A stretch of DNA of 64,000 bases from Asanoa sp040654855 (GCF_040654855.1 NZ_JBFAIU010000005.1:7214-71213), one strand, 5' to 3'. Counted from the first letter of the stretch, positions 34,393-44,103 are shown. Translations and numbers: made by a program. Notes: generated by a model not told the origin, from the letters alone.

Positions 34393-35034
34393 ATGACACC
34401 CATGCGGAAGGACGCCGAGCGCAACCGCGAAAAGATCATCCAGGCTGCCGGTCGGGTGTTCGCCGCGCAGGGGATGCACGCGCCGGTCGAAGAGATCGCC
34501 AAGGAGGCCGGGGTCGGGGTCGGGACCCTCTACCGCCGCTTCCCTGACCGCACCGAGCTCGTCGAGGCGGTCTTCCGCGACCAGGCCCAGCGCTACCTCG
34601 ACGCCGCCGAGGACGCCCGGAAGATCGACGACCCGTGGACCGCGTTCCGGACCTACCTGGTGCGGCTCGGAGAGATGCAGGCCGACGACGCGACCGTCAC
34701 CGACGTGCTGACCCTCACCCTGCCGTCAGATCCAAACCTGGAGCTGCTCCGCAACCGCATCCACGCCACCCAGAACCGGCTCATCCGCGCCGCCAAGGAG
34801 CAGGGCACCCTGCGCGCCGACTTCACGCCCGAAGACGTCGTCCTGCTGTTGATCGCCAACGGCGCCATCATCCGGACCGTCGGGCGGGACGTGCCGGAGA
34901 GCGCGCCCAGGTTCCTGGCGCTGGCGCTCGACGCGCTCCGCACCGACAACCCGAGCCCGCTCCCCGACCCGCCGCCGCCGGCCGCACTGGTGCAGGCGAT
35001 GCAGCGGCCGGCGGTCAACACGCGAGGGACCTAG
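34393..35034 (+). CDS. TetR-family transcriptional regulator
   Basis: 213 residues. N-terminal helix-turn-helix (AERNREKIIQAAGRVFAAQG then VEEIAKEAGVGVGTLYRRFPDRTEL, residues 7-55) is canonical; the C-terminal ligand domain is helical. ATG 34393 follows two palindromic operators; a second ATG at 34402 is possible. Divergent from an SDR and with its stop overlapping by 4 bp that of a second SDR gene. It probably represses the divergent SDR and itself. Confidence 0.92.
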   Translation: MTPMRKDAERNREKIIQAAGRVFAAQGMHAPVEEIAKEAGVGVGTLYRRFPDRTELVEAVFRDQAQRYLDAAEDARKIDDPWTAFRTYLVRLGEMQADDATVTDVLTLTLPSDPNLELLRNRIHATQNRLIRAAKEQGTLRADFTPEDVVLLLIANGAIIRTVGRDVPESAPRFLALALDALRTDNPSPLPDPPPPAALVQAMQRPAVNTRGT

Positions 35035-35762
35035 ACGGCGATCCGGCCGCCGTCGACCGGCAGCAGCGCGCCGTGCACGAAGCTGGACCGGTCGGTCGCC
35101 AGGAACGCGATCGCCTCGGCCACCTCCGAAGCCAGCCCGATGCGGCCCGCCGGCGCGCCCGACGCCAGCACATCGAGATCAGATCCCATGGGTACGGTGC
35201 CCGACGTGCGCACCGGACCCGGGCTGACCACGTTCACCCGCACGCCGCGCGGCCCGTACTCGGCAGCCCACGCCTTGGTGAGCAGCACCAGCGCCGCCTT
35301 GCTGGAGCCGTAGAGCCCCATGCCCGGCATCCCGAACTCGGCCACCATGGTGGACACGTTGACGATGGCGCCGTCGCCCCGGGCGGCCATCCCCGGTGCG
35401 AGCTCGGCGACCAGGAAATAGGGCGCCTTGACGTTGAGTGCGTACACCGCGTCGAAGTCCGCCTCGGTGGTCGCGTCGGTGGCCAGGTCCGGATAGATTC
35501 CCGCGTTGTTGACCAACACGTCGACGGCGCCGGCGCGGGCCGCGAGCGACCGGGCGGATGCCGCGTCACGGAGGTCCGCGACGAGGAAGTCCGCCTTGCC
35601 GCCACGGGTTCGGATCTCCTCCACCACGGCCGCGCCGCGCTCCGGGTCACGGCCGGAGACCAGGACGTACGCGCCCAGGTCAGCCAGCGCACCCGCCGCC
35701 GCCCGGCCGATCCCGCTCGTGCCGCCGGTCACCAACGCCGTCTTGCCCGTCAGGTCTTTCAT
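35031..35762 (-). CDS. Classical short-chain dehydrogenase/reductase
   Basis: 243 residues with all classical SDR motifs: TGGTSGIG nucleotide binding, NNAG, catalytic Ser and YGSSKAALVLLTKA (Tyr-x3-Lys), and VNVVSPGPV. NAD(P)H-dependent reduction or oxidation of an unidentified alcohol or ketone. ATG 35762 is used because the N-terminal strand starts there. It lies downstream of the LysR-type regulator gene, same strand, with a 65-bp gap. Confidence 0.9.
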   Translation of the reverse strand: MKDLTGKTALVTGGTSGIGRAAAGALADLGAYVLVSGRDPERGAAVVEEIRTRGGKADFLVADLRDAASARSLAARAGAVDVLVNNAGIYPDLATDATTEADFDAVYALNVKAPYFLVAELAPGMAARGDGAIVNVSTMVAEFGMPGMGLYGSSKAALVLLTKAWAAEYGPRGVRVNVVSPGPVRTSGTVPMGSDLDVLASGAPAGRIGLASEVAEAIAFLATDRSSFVHGALLPVDGGRIAV

Positions 35763-35827
35763 TGCTTCACCTTCCGATCCGGCCGGGGACATCCCGACCG
35801 GTCGATGGGTGTAATGCCGGAGCCCGT

Positions 35828-36760
35828 TCAGGCTTTCCCGCCCGGCTCTTCGCCCTCGTTATGGCCGCCATAAGCGGCTTCCAGCGCCGCGACCAGACCG
35901 CCCAGGTCGCGGCGGCGCGAGCTGGCCGGCCAGGCGGCCCAGGTGCGCCGGACCACCGGCCGGCCGGCCAGCGGCAGCCAGGTCACCCCCGGCGGCAGCG
36001 GGGCGGACCAGTGCGGTGGCGCCAGCGCGAAGGCGCGCCCGGACAGCACCGCCGTGAACTTGACCTCAGGGATCAGCTCCTGCCCCTCGGGCGCGACCGG
36101 CCCGAGATCCAGGCCGTGGCTGCGCAGGATCGCGGTCACCTCGTCGTACCAGGCCGGGCTGGCCGAGCGCGGGAAGCCGACCCAGTGCAGTCCGACCAGG
36201 TCCTCGAGCCGGGCACCGCCACGGCCGGCCAGCCGCGCCGCGGCCGCGTCGGTGACCAGCACGCCGAGCGGCTCCGCGACGACCAGGCTCGCATCCAAGC
36301 GACCGCCGGCCGGGTGCTCCCGGACCAGGCCGACATCGAGCTCCCCCGCCGCGAGGGCCTGAAACTGCGCCGCGGTGGACAGGTGCCGCGCCCGCACCCT
36401 GGTCGCCGGAAACCGTGACCCGACGTCGGCCAGCGCACCGGCGAGCAGGTCACCGGGCAGTTCCAGCGGGATGCCGAGCCGGAGCAGGCCGCCGCCGGGC
36501 TCGGTGTGCCGGGACAGCGCGGACATCGCCCGCTCGTAGCGGGCCAGCACGGCGCGCGCTTCGGCCAGCAACGTCCGGCCCGCCTCCGTCGGGCGGACCC
36601 CCGTGCTGCTCCGAGTGAGCAGGTCGACGCCGAGCTCCCGTTCGAGGGCGGTCACCGTCTGCGACAGCGCGGGCTGGCTGACGTGCAGCCGGCGGGCCGC
36701 CGCGGACAGGCCGCCCTCCTCGACGACCGCCACGAACGCGCGCATCTCCCGCAGTTCCAC
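35828..36760 (-). CDS. LysR-family transcriptional regulator
   Basis: 310 residues. Winged helix-turn-helix at the N-terminus (LSAAARRLHVSQPALSQTVTALERELG) followed by the periplasmic-binding-like effector domain. ATG 36760, one base from the stop of the upstream membrane gene, so it might be transcribed with it. Likely target is one of the neighbouring SDR or membrane genes; the inducer is unknown. Confidence 0.9.
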   Translation of the reverse strand: MELREMRAFVAVVEEGGLSAAARRLHVSQPALSQTVTALERELGVDLLTRSSTGVRPTEAGRTLLAEARAVLARYERAMSALSRHTEPGGGLLRLGIPLELPGDLLAGALADVGSRFPATRVRARHLSTAAQFQALAAGELDVGLVREHPAGGRLDASLVVAEPLGVLVTDAAAARLAGRGGARLEDLVGLHWVGFPRSASPAWYDEVTAILRSHGLDLGPVAPEGQELIPEVKFTAVLSGRAFALAPPHWSAPLPPGVTWLPLAGRPVVRRTWAAWPASSRRRDLGGLVAALEAAYGGHNEGEEPGGKA

Positions 36761-36761
36761 G

Positions 36762-38552
36762 TCACTTCCGCAGCGCGGCCGCGTCCCACAGCCACACGTC
36801 GCCGACCTTTTGCGGCGGTACGCCGTACAACTGCGTCAAGGTCTTGATCCACCGTTGGGAGTCCCGCCGCTTGGGGATCACGACCGCCCCGGCGTTCCAG
36901 TAGGACAAATCGGACAGCGCGTTGGCCCGGGTCTCCGCGGAGACCGACGGAATGCGGCCCGACCGGCTCACGTACCGCAGGAAGTAGTTCGTCGGCCGGT
37001 ATTCCGACGTGAAGCTGGCGATCCGCTCCGGACCGACCGGCGCCAGGAAGTAGCCCCCGGCCAGCGGCATGCGGGTCAGCGTCGCCGCCGACCAGCGGAT
37101 CGGGTCGTTGATCCCCGAGTTCGGCATGGGGACGAACACGATGCTCCGACCGCCGGACGCGTACCGCTGCCACGTCCCCGACGACACGAACGTCGGCGTG
37201 TCGGACAGCTTCGTCGCCGGCAGCGCGGTCGGCGCGATCGGCACGAGCGCGACCACCAGAGCCGCCGCCGCGAGCGAGCGGAAGGCAACCGACGTGAAGG
37301 CCGACGCCGCGGCCACCCCCAGCGCCAGCAGCAACCCGACGACCGGCGTGACAGCCAGCGCCCACCGCGTCGGCACGGCCGAGCTGAGCACCGGCACGTC
37401 GTGCAAGGACGCCCACAGCGACGGAATGCCCGTCGGCGAGCCGTGCAGGCGCACCACGGGACCGAGTGACAGGTAGGCGAACACGACGCCGACCACGAGC
37501 AGGCCGAGGACCGCGACGCTGCGCCGCACCAGCAGGACCACGATCACCACGACCAGGGCGATCAACGGCCACCCGAAGAACGAGTTCTCCTCCGCCGCGT
37601 TCTGCGCCAGCCCGCGGGCCGTCGACATGCTGCCGAGCAGCGACTCGCGGGAGAGGGCCACGTATGCCGCGAGGTCGGCGCCATAGCCCTTGACCTCGTC
37701 AGGCAGCCCGCTGTAGGACTGCGGGCCCCAGAGCAGGAGCGCGATCGGATACCAGAGCACCGCGAGGGAGATCCCGACCGCGACCAGCCCGCCGAGCACG
37801 AAGGGCCGCCACGCGGCGACGACCGACCGCCGGCGCACCGCCGCCGTCACCACCAGGAAGATCACCAGACCGACGGCGGTCATGAACAGGATCTCCAGGT
37901 TGATGAACGCCTGCCAGATCACCACCAGCGCGAGCAGGAAGCCGTTGCGCACCCAGCGGGGCCGGCGCAGCTCCAGGGTCCGCCAGATCAGCACCGGCAC
38001 GAGGAACTGGGCGACCAGGTTCGGGTGTCCGTTGGCCTGGGAGATCATGCCGGGCGCGAACGCGCAGAACCCCGCACCGACCCAGGCCGCCAGCCGGCGG
38101 TGCAGCAGATAGCGGGAGAGCACGAAGTACCAGCTGGTCGCCGTGAGCACCAGCGAGCCGGTCAGGAACACGTTGAACGCCACGTGCGGCCCGAACAGCA
38201 GCGTGACCGGGGCCAGCGGGATGGAGATGCCCAGCACGGACGTGTTCGCCATCAGGTTGATGCCCAGCGGCACGTTCATCTGGTCCGAGAAGAACGGCGC
38301 GGCCTGACCGGTGGCGACCAGCGCGCCGTGGCCCAACATCCACTCGAAGAACGCCTGGTCGGCCCGGTTCGCGGCGAGGCCCCAGGACGGGTGCAGCCAG
38401 ATCCGCCAGGTCACCCACGCGGCCAGCACGAAAAAGCTCGCCACGGCGGCCAGATCGAGAAACAGGCCACGACGCGGAACAGCAGCAGCCCCACTGGTCA
38501 CATCGGACCCCGGCGTCACCCGAGGCAGATCCGACGTGTCGGTCTCCCGCAT
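36762..38552 (-). CDS. GT-C-like integral membrane protein, probable glycosyltransferase
   Basis: 596 residues with an N-terminal leader then about eleven transmembrane segments; loops between helices hold motifs resembling GT-C enzymes (HPSWGLAANRADQAFFEW, then SDQMNVPLGINLMANTS) and a large C-terminal soluble domain (TKLSDTPTFVSSGTWQRY... NDPIRWSAA). Compatible with a lipid-linked sugar-dependent surface glycosyltransferase. ATG 38552 follows GGAGG. LysR gene follows closely. The donor, acceptor and structure are unknown. Confidence 0.75.
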   Translation of the reverse strand: MRETDTSDLPRVTPGSDVTSGAAAVPRRGLFLDLAAVASFFVLAAWVTWRIWLHPSWGLAANRADQAFFEWMLGHGALVATGQAAPFFSDQMNVPLGINLMANTSVLGISIPLAPVTLLFGPHVAFNVFLTGSLVLTATSWYFVLSRYLLHRRLAAWVGAGFCAFAPGMISQANGHPNLVAQFLVPVLIWRTLELRRPRWVRNGFLLALVVIWQAFINLEILFMTAVGLVIFLVVTAAVRRRSVVAAWRPFVLGGLVAVGISLAVLWYPIALLLWGPQSYSGLPDEVKGYGADLAAYVALSRESLLGSMSTARGLAQNAAEENSFFGWPLIALVVVIVVLLVRRSVAVLGLLVVGVVFAYLSLGPVVRLHGSPTGIPSLWASLHDVPVLSSAVPTRWALAVTPVVGLLLALGVAAASAFTSVAFRSLAAAALVVALVPIAPTALPATKLSDTPTFVSSGTWQRYASGGRSIVFVPMPNSGINDPIRWSAATLTRMPLAGGYFLAPVGPERIASFTSEYRPTNYFLRYVSRSGRIPSVSAETRANALSDLSYWNAGAVVIPKRRDSQRWIKTLTQLYGVPPQKVGDVWLWDAAALRK

Positions 38553-38704
38553 CGGCTCCTCCAAGGGCCTGTCAAGGGGATCCACAGAAGACCGGCAAAT
38601 CACCGGATCCCTGGCACATCCGACCTAGGTTTTCATACCGTAACCAAAAGGGAAGGGCTCTCACGTTCCATCGAGGTAACTGTCCCTACCGGGGGAGGCG
38701 ACAG

Positions 38705-39415
38705 ATGGCCGAGATCACCGGGGATCAACGGGTCCAGTCCGAGGTGCTCGAAGGCTTGGCCACCGCGGTCAACCACCGGCACTGGTTCGCCGAGTTGGCA
38801 CTGCCGTACCTGGGCAGCAACCCGATCGAGATCGGCAGCGGTCTCGGCGACTACGCGCTCGAATGGGCGCCGCACACCGCCCGCTTCACCGCCACCGAGG
38901 CCGAGGCCGACCGGCTGATCGCGCTCAAGGAGCGGCTCGCCGGCCAGCCGGACATCGAGGTGCGCCAGTTCGTGCTGCCCAGCCAGGAGGAGGGCGCGTA
39001 CACGGCCGCCGTCTCGTACAACGTGCTCGAACACATCGAGGACGACCGGCAGGCCCTGCAGAGCATGGGCCGGCTCGTCCGCCCCGGCGGAGCGGTGATC
39101 ATCATCGTGCCGGCGTTCCCGTTCGCGATGAGCCCGGTCGACATCGCGACCGGCCACGTGCGGCGCTACACCATCCGCTCACTGTCCCGCGTGATGAACC
39201 GGGCCGACCTGCGGGTCGAACGGATCAACTACACCAACGCGCTCGGCCTGATCGGCTACTACATGGCGACCAGCGTCTTCAAGCTCACGCCCAAGGAAGG
39301 CGCGATGGTCAAGTTCTACGACAAGCTCGTGCTGCCCGCGACCAAGGCGGTGGAGCAGCGGGTGCGGCCGCCGTTCGGGCAATCGGTCTTCGCGGTGGCC
39401 CGTCGGCCACGCTGA
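38705..39415 (+). CDS. SAM-dependent methyltransferase (class I)
   Basis: 236 residues. Motif I PIEIGSGLGDYA (about 39-50) binds SAM; NVLEHIEDD and GRLVRPGGAVIIIVPAF match motifs II and III of small-molecule/glycan methyltransferases. Substrate not inferable; its gene is divergent from the GT-C-like gene, hinting at surface glycan or lipid modification. ATG 38705 follows GGGAGG. Confidence 0.88.
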   Translation: MAEITGDQRVQSEVLEGLATAVNHRHWFAELALPYLGSNPIEIGSGLGDYALEWAPHTARFTATEAEADRLIALKERLAGQPDIEVRQFVLPSQEEGAYTAAVSYNVLEHIEDDRQALQSMGRLVRPGGAVIIIVPAFPFAMSPVDIATGHVRRYTIRSLSRVMNRADLRVERINYTNALGLIGYYMATSVFKLTPKEGAMVKFYDKLVLPATKAVEQRVRPPFGQSVFAVARRPR

Positions 39416-39418
39416 GTG

Positions 39419-39505
39419 CGGAGGGTGTGGGATTCGAACCCACGAAGAGATTGCTCCCTTACCGGTTTTCAAGACCAGCGCCATCGGCCACTAGGCGAAC
39501 CCTCC
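39419..39505 (-). tRNA. tRNA-Ser(UGA)
   Basis: On the minus strand the acceptor GGAGGGT pairs with ACCCTCC, the anticodon loop CTTGAAA carries TGA, the variable arm is long and the T-loop is GGTTCGAATCC. Class II serine tRNA, no encoded CCA. Confidence 0.93.
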
Positions 39506-39556
39506 TGGACGCGGGGTCAAGTCTGCCATGGGCCCGGGCACAGGGTAAGAAAGGGC

Positions 39557-40495
39557 ATGCGCGCGATCACGATCCCCATGCCGGGCGGACCCGAGGTGCT
39601 CACCTGGGCGGAGGTGCCGGATCCCGTCCCGCGGCCGGGCGAGGTCATGGTCGAGGTGGTCGCCTCCGCGGTCAACCGCGCTGACCTGCTGCAACGGCAG
39701 GGCAACTACGCACCGCCGGCCGGTGCGTCGCCCTATCCCGGGCTGGAGTGCGCGGGCCTGCGCGACGGCGAGCCGGTGTGCGCGCTGCTGCCCGGCGGCG
39801 GCTACGCCGAGCGGGTCGCGGTGGACGAGACGCATCTGCTGCCGGTGCCGGCCGGCGTCGCGCTGGCCGAGGCCGCCGCGTTGCCCGAGGTGGCCTGCAC
39901 GGTCTGGTCCAATGTGGTCCGGGAAGCCCGCCTGAAGTCCGGCGAGACGCTGTTGGTCCACGGTGGATCCAGCGGCATCGGCACGTTCGCGATCCAGCTG
40001 GGCAAGGCGCTCGGCGCGCGGGTCATCACCACGGCACGGAAGGTGAAGCACGAGGCGCTGCTCGCCCTCGGCGCCGACCACGTCATCGACTACTCCACTG
40101 AGGACTTCGTGACCGTGACACAGAGCCTCGGCGGCGCCGACGTCATCCTCGACATCATGGGTGCGTCCTATCTGGACCGCAACGTCGCCGCGCTGGCCGA
40201 CAACGGCCGGATCGCCGTCATCGGCACGCAGGGCGGCCGGCGCACCGAGATCGACTTCGGCAAGCTGATGGCCAAGCGGGCCAGCGTCTCCGCGACCACG
40301 CTGCGGGCCCGTCCGGCGGCGGAGAAGACCGAGATCATCGCCGGCGTACGCGCGACCGTCTGGCCGCTGATCGAGGCGGGCCACATCCGCCCCGTGATCG
40401 ACCGCCGGCTCCCGATGGCCCAGGCCGCCGAGGCACACCGGCTGGTCGAGACGAACGAGCACATCGGCAAGGTGCTGCTGCTCAATCCTTCGTGA
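39557..40495 (+). CDS. NAD(P)H:quinone oxidoreductase (zeta-crystallin-like)
   Basis: 312 residues of the medium-chain dehydrogenase family without zinc-ligand Cys. GroES-like N-domain, then the cofactor motif HGGSSGIGTFAIQLGKALGA. Reduces quinones or enals with NADPH in the cytosol. ATG 39557. It ends convergently with soxR, overlapping it by 14 bp; SoxR regulons often contain such reductases, but here transcription is convergent. Confidence 0.9.
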   Translation: MRAITIPMPGGPEVLTWAEVPDPVPRPGEVMVEVVASAVNRADLLQRQGNYAPPAGASPYPGLECAGLRDGEPVCALLPGGGYAERVAVDETHLLPVPAGVALAEAAALPEVACTVWSNVVREARLKSGETLLVHGGSSGIGTFAIQLGKALGARVITTARKVKHEALLALGADHVIDYSTEDFVTVTQSLGGADVILDIMGASYLDRNVAALADNGRIAVIGTQGGRRTEIDFGKLMAKRASVSATTLRARPAAEKTEIIAGVRATVWPLIEAGHIRPVIDRRLPMAQAAEAHRLVETNEHIGKVLLLNPS

Positions 40496-40946
40496 CGCGC
40501 CGCGCGGCCCGGCGGAACATCAGCGTCGGCCCGGGACCGTCGTCGGAGAGCCGGTCGCCGGCGTTGTAGAGCTGGCAACGCTGCATCGACAGGCACCCGC
40601 AGCCGATGCAGTCCGACAGGTCGTCGCGCAGCTCCTCGAGCAGCGCGATCCGCTCGTCGAGCCGGGTGCGCCACAGCGCCGACAGCTTGCCCCAGTCGGC
40701 CCGGGTCGGTGTGCGGTTGTCGGGCAGCTCCGCCAGCGCGGCGGCGATCTCGTCGAGCGCGACGCCGACCTGCTGCGCGATCCGGATGAAGGCGACCCGG
40801 CGCAACTCGGACCGGTCGTAGCGGCGCTGGTTGCCGCTGGTGCGGCCGGCGCGGATCAGGCCCAGCCGCTCGTAGTAGCGCAGCGCGGACGGCGCGACCC
40901 CGGACCGGGCGGAAAGCTCACCGATGGTGAGCGCGTCGGTGCTCAG
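40482..40946 (-). CDS. soxR: SoxR redox-sensing MerR-family activator
   Basis: 154 residues. Winged helix (LTIGELSARSGVAPSALRYY) and MerR coiled coil are followed by the [2Fe-2S] ligands C113-x2-C116-x-C118-x5-C124 (CIGCGCLSMQRC), diagnostic for SoxR. The family start aligns only to a CTG at 40946, inside a CTGA that also contains the TGA of the upstream glycosyltransferase; translational coupling with that gene is likely. It would sense redox-cycling compounds and activate export/oxidoreductase genes. Confidence 0.92.
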   Translation of the reverse strand: MSTDALTIGELSARSGVAPSALRYYERLGLIRAGRTSGNQRRYDRSELRRVAFIRIAQQVGVALDEIAAALAELPDNRTPTRADWGKLSALWRTRLDERIALLEELRDDLSDCIGCGCLSMQRCQLYNAGDRLSDDGPGPTLMFRRAARRVTKD

Positions 40947-41629
40947 CGCTTGCGGGCGCGCTCGCGGCCCAGGATCCACAGGGCCTCGACGCCGTCTTTC
41001 CACGTGATCTTCTTGCCCTCTTCGCGGCCGCGCGCGCGGTAGCTGATCGGCACCTCGTACGGACGGATCTTCCGGCGCAGCAGCTTGCCGGTCACCTCGG
41101 CCTCCATGCCGAAGCCACGGGACTTGACGTCGAGCGACCGGTAGAGCGAGACCGGCAGCAGCTTGAAGCAGGTCTCCAGATCGCCGATGTAGGAGTTGAA
41201 CAGCACGTTGGCGGCGGTGGTGACGGCCTTGTTGCCCATCACGTACCAGAAGCTGTAAGCGCTGTGGCTGCCGAACGTGCGGTTGCCGTAGACCACCTTG
41301 GCGCGCCCGTCGAGCACCGGGGCGAGCAGCCGCGGGATGTCCATCGGGTCGTACTCGAGGTCGGCGTCGAGGATGACCATGTAGTCGCCCTCGGCGTTGT
41401 CGACCGCCGTCTTGATGGCCGCACCCTTGCCGGCGTTGCGCGGATGGGTGATGACCCGCAGCCGGCTGTCGTCGGCAGCGTCGAGTATCGACTGCGTGCC
41501 ATCGCGGCTGCCGTCGTTGACGACGACCATCTCGATCTCGCACGGATATTCGACCGCCAGCGCCTGCTTGAGTGCTTCCGCGATGCGTTCTTCCTCGTTG
41601 TAGACCGGCATGAGGATCGAGAGCTTCAC
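40943..41629 (-). CDS. GT2-family glycosyltransferase (polyprenyl-phosphate type)
   Basis: 228 residues from GTG 41629. GT-A fold: SILMPVYNEEERIAEAL, VVVNDGSRDGT, GKGAAIKTA and ILDADLEYDP are characteristic of DPM1-like and other GT2 enzymes. It would transfer a sugar from an NDP donor to a lipid phosphate on the cytoplasmic membrane face. It has no C-terminal membrane anchor. It overlaps the CTG start of soxR. An upstream in-frame ATG at 41722 has no homology. Confidence 0.88.
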   Translation of the reverse strand: MKLSILMPVYNEEERIAEALKQALAVEYPCEIEMVVVNDGSRDGTQSILDAADDSRLRVITHPRNAGKGAAIKTAVDNAEGDYMVILDADLEYDPMDIPRLLAPVLDGRAKVVYGNRTFGSHSAYSFWYVMGNKAVTTAANVLFNSYIGDLETCFKLLPVSLYRSLDVKSRGFGMEAEVTGKLLRRKIRPYEVPISYRARGREEGKKITWKDGVEALWILGRERARKR

Positions 41630-41813
41630 GGGGGATCTCCAGGACGCAGGTGACAAATCCGCCCCAGCGTACCGGTTGCCGGTGAAGATCGTGTTTCGCC
41701 ACCGGGGGCGTCGCTGACCCAATCAATTGAAGACTATTCACATATGGGCTCCCACCAGGTTACCCTCCAGTAACTCGATCGACATCCGCCGATCGACTGG
41801 AAGGAGTGCGTCG

Positions 41814-43427
41814 ATGCTTCCCTCCCTCGTTGGGAGGACAGGCAACGCGCTCCGGGCGCCGGTGCGGCGTACCCTCGCCGCCGCGGCGCTCGTCGCGGGC
41901 CTCGTCCTCCCGTCCCTGGTCGCGAGCGGTTCTCCCGCCGGCGCGGCCGACCGACCCCCGACCCAGCCGTTGCCGGCCAACCTCGAGGCGATCCGCGCCG
42001 CCGAGGCGACCGCGCTCTACGGCGCACCCGGCATCCGACCCCTCGAAAGCCGCAAGACCGCGCTGGTCACCATGGGTGACAGCGAGATCTCGGGCGAGGG
42101 CGTCGGCAACTACGTCCCCGGTACGCACCAGGACGGCAACTGGTGCGACCGCTCCTTCGACCAGGCGGTGTTCCGCACGGGCATCGCGTCCGACACGCAG
42201 TACAACGTCGCCTGCTCGGGCGCGACGCCGTGGAACCTGATCGCCGGCGGGCCGACACAGTGGAACGAGCTCAACCAGGGCGACCAGCTGGCCATCAAGG
42301 CGCGGAACACGCGGATCAAGCTGATCTGGGTGGTGGTCGGCGCCAACGGTGACGGCACGATCCAGTTCGGCCCGGTGGCCACCGACTGCGCGATCAGCCG
42401 GGTGTTCTTCCAGGGCGCCTGCTACCCGACGTACACCGATGCCTGGACGACCCGGGTCGAGGGTTCGCGCGCGGCGGTCGAGGACGCGCTGCGCGGCATC
42501 CGCGCCACGATGACGGCGGCGGGCTACCTGGCCGCCGACTACGAGCTCGTTCTGCAGTCCTATCCGAGCCCGGGCAGCCCGGACGTGGAGGACAATCCGG
42601 ACTTCCCCGGCTGGTACTCGGGCGGCTGCCTGCTCTACCTCGCCGACCAGGCGTTCGCCCGCAACAAGGCGGTGCCGCTGTTCGAGCGCGGGCTGCGCCA
42701 GGCCGCGGCGAACACCGGGACCCGCTATCTCGACGCCAGCCGGCTGTTCCACGGCCACGAGGTGTGCACCGACAACACCAGCGTGCGTGGGCTGTTCATC
42801 GAGGTCGGGATCTGGAACGAGAACGCCGCCCGCCAGTCGTTCCACCCGAACGCGCGCGGTCACGGCATGTTCGCCGAGTGCATGACGGCGTTCTATGCCT
42901 CGGGGCTGCCGCAGGCGAGCTGCGTCGACCAGGCCAGCACCGGCCACGGCACGCTGATCAGCGGGCTCCTGGAGTTCAAGCAGCTGCGCAACGCGGGCAC
43001 CGGCACGTGCGTCGACGGCAAGGGCTACGACTCACGCAACAACACTGTGCAGCAGTCGTACGCCTGCCACGGCGGCCGCAACCAGGGCTTCTGGTACGAC
43101 CCGGCGCGGCAGTCGCTGCACAGCGAGCTGTCGCACGACCGCTGCCTGGACGTGTCCGGCGGCTCCTTGACCGCCAACACAGCGGTCAACATCTACAACT
43201 GCACGGGCGGCACCAACCAGAAGTGGCTCTTCGCCGGCTCGCAGCTGAAGGCGGCCGGCAATCCGGCGCTGTGCCTGGCGTTCGACAACCCGTTGCTGGG
43301 CACGCCGCGCCTGCGGCTGGCCACCTGCGGGTCGAGCGCGCGGCAGCAGTGGTCGTTCGAGTCCCGCAACTTCCCGAACCCGGTCGGCTACGGCCACGCC
43401 GACTTCATCGGCAGCCGGGTGTACTGA
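41814..43427 (+). CDS. Secreted SGNH-family hydrolase with C-terminal ricin-B lectin domain
   Basis: 537 residues. A signal peptide (RRTLAAAALVAGLVLPSLVASGSPAGAA) ends near residue 45. The GDS motif is G88-D89-S90 (nucleophile Ser), VVVGANGD is block III, and FHPNARGH supplies the catalytic His; the residue before that is Ser-Phe instead of an Asp-x2-His pattern. The C-terminal 130 residues (FKQLRNAGTGTCVDG, then NQGFWYD and Q-x-W repeats) form a ricin-type beta-trefoil carbohydrate-binding domain. Exported ester hydrolase that may act on glycans. ATG 41814 follows AAGGAG. Confidence 0.87.
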   Translation: MLPSLVGRTGNALRAPVRRTLAAAALVAGLVLPSLVASGSPAGAADRPPTQPLPANLEAIRAAEATALYGAPGIRPLESRKTALVTMGDSEISGEGVGNYVPGTHQDGNWCDRSFDQAVFRTGIASDTQYNVACSGATPWNLIAGGPTQWNELNQGDQLAIKARNTRIKLIWVVVGANGDGTIQFGPVATDCAISRVFFQGACYPTYTDAWTTRVEGSRAAVEDALRGIRATMTAAGYLAADYELVLQSYPSPGSPDVEDNPDFPGWYSGGCLLYLADQAFARNKAVPLFERGLRQAAANTGTRYLDASRLFHGHEVCTDNTSVRGLFIEVGIWNENAARQSFHPNARGHGMFAECMTAFYASGLPQASCVDQASTGHGTLISGLLEFKQLRNAGTGTCVDGKGYDSRNNTVQQSYACHGGRNQGFWYDPARQSLHSELSHDRCLDVSGGSLTANTAVNIYNCTGGTNQKWLFAGSQLKAAGNPALCLAFDNPLLGTPRLRLATCGSSARQQWSFESRNFPNPVGYGHADFIGSRVY

Positions 43428-43463
43428 GCTGGTCGGGCGGGGCCCCGCGGGACCCCGCCCGGC

Positions 43464-44042
43464 TCACTTCGCGCGGGGAATCACCACGAGCCGGGCGGCG
43501 CCGCCGTCACCGTCCTTGGTGCCGGCCACGCCGACCTGGTCGCCGGCCTCGAGCTGGTCGGGCTGGATGGTGTTGCGCCGCTCGACGACCCGCAGATCGT
43601 CGGCGAACTCCCAGGTGAGCGTGAACCCGTCGGTGCTCTTGACGGTGAGCGAGTCCCCGTCGACCGCGGTCACCTGGCCGCGCTGCACGAGCACGGTCTG
43701 CGTACCGCCGTCCTTGGTCTTGACGACCGCCTCGCCGTGCAGGGTGTTCTTCCGCAACAGCACGCGGGCCTTGCGCCGCTGTCCGCGATCCCGGTCCTTC
43801 TCCTTGGGCGCCGCCGACGGACTCGCCTTGGCCTCATTCATCTGCGCCAACTCGGCCGGCGTGATCTCGTTGGGATCGAACCCCAGGGCGGCCAACGCCT
43901 GCCCCTCGACCCCCATCCCGGCCGACACCTCGACACCCGCGTCGTCGCCGGCGGCCGGCACCCCGCCGCCCATGACACCGCAGCCCGTCAGGCCGAGCCC
44001 GACGACCGCGGCCAACCCGACTCCCGCAAGCCAACGCTTCAT
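43464..44042 (-). CDS. DUF5666-like lipoprotein
   Basis: 192 residues. Signal peptide with lipobox LTGC (Cys21) indicates a lipoprotein. After a Lys/Arg-rich linker (KEKDRDRGQRRK) a small beta domain with HGEAVVKTKDGG...RGQVTAVDGDSLTVKSTDG...L-W-E-F matches DUF5666. Probably shares its promoter region with the HK-RR operon. Function unknown, often extracytoplasmic sensing or cell-wall association. Confidence 0.8.
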   Translation of the reverse strand: MKRWLAGVGLAAVVGLGLTGCGVMGGGVPAAGDDAGVEVSAGMGVEGQALAALGFDPNEITPAELAQMNEAKASPSAAPKEKDRDRGQRRKARVLLRKNTLHGEAVVKTKDGGTQTVLVQRGQVTAVDGDSLTVKSTDGFTLTWEFADDLRVVERRNTIQPDQLEAGDQVGVAGTKDGDGGAARLVVIPRAK

Positions 44043-44103
44043 GGTCTCCCTCTCCTCGTCCGCTCTCCAGGGACCACGATGCGCGCCGAGCGCGTGGCGG
44101 CGA

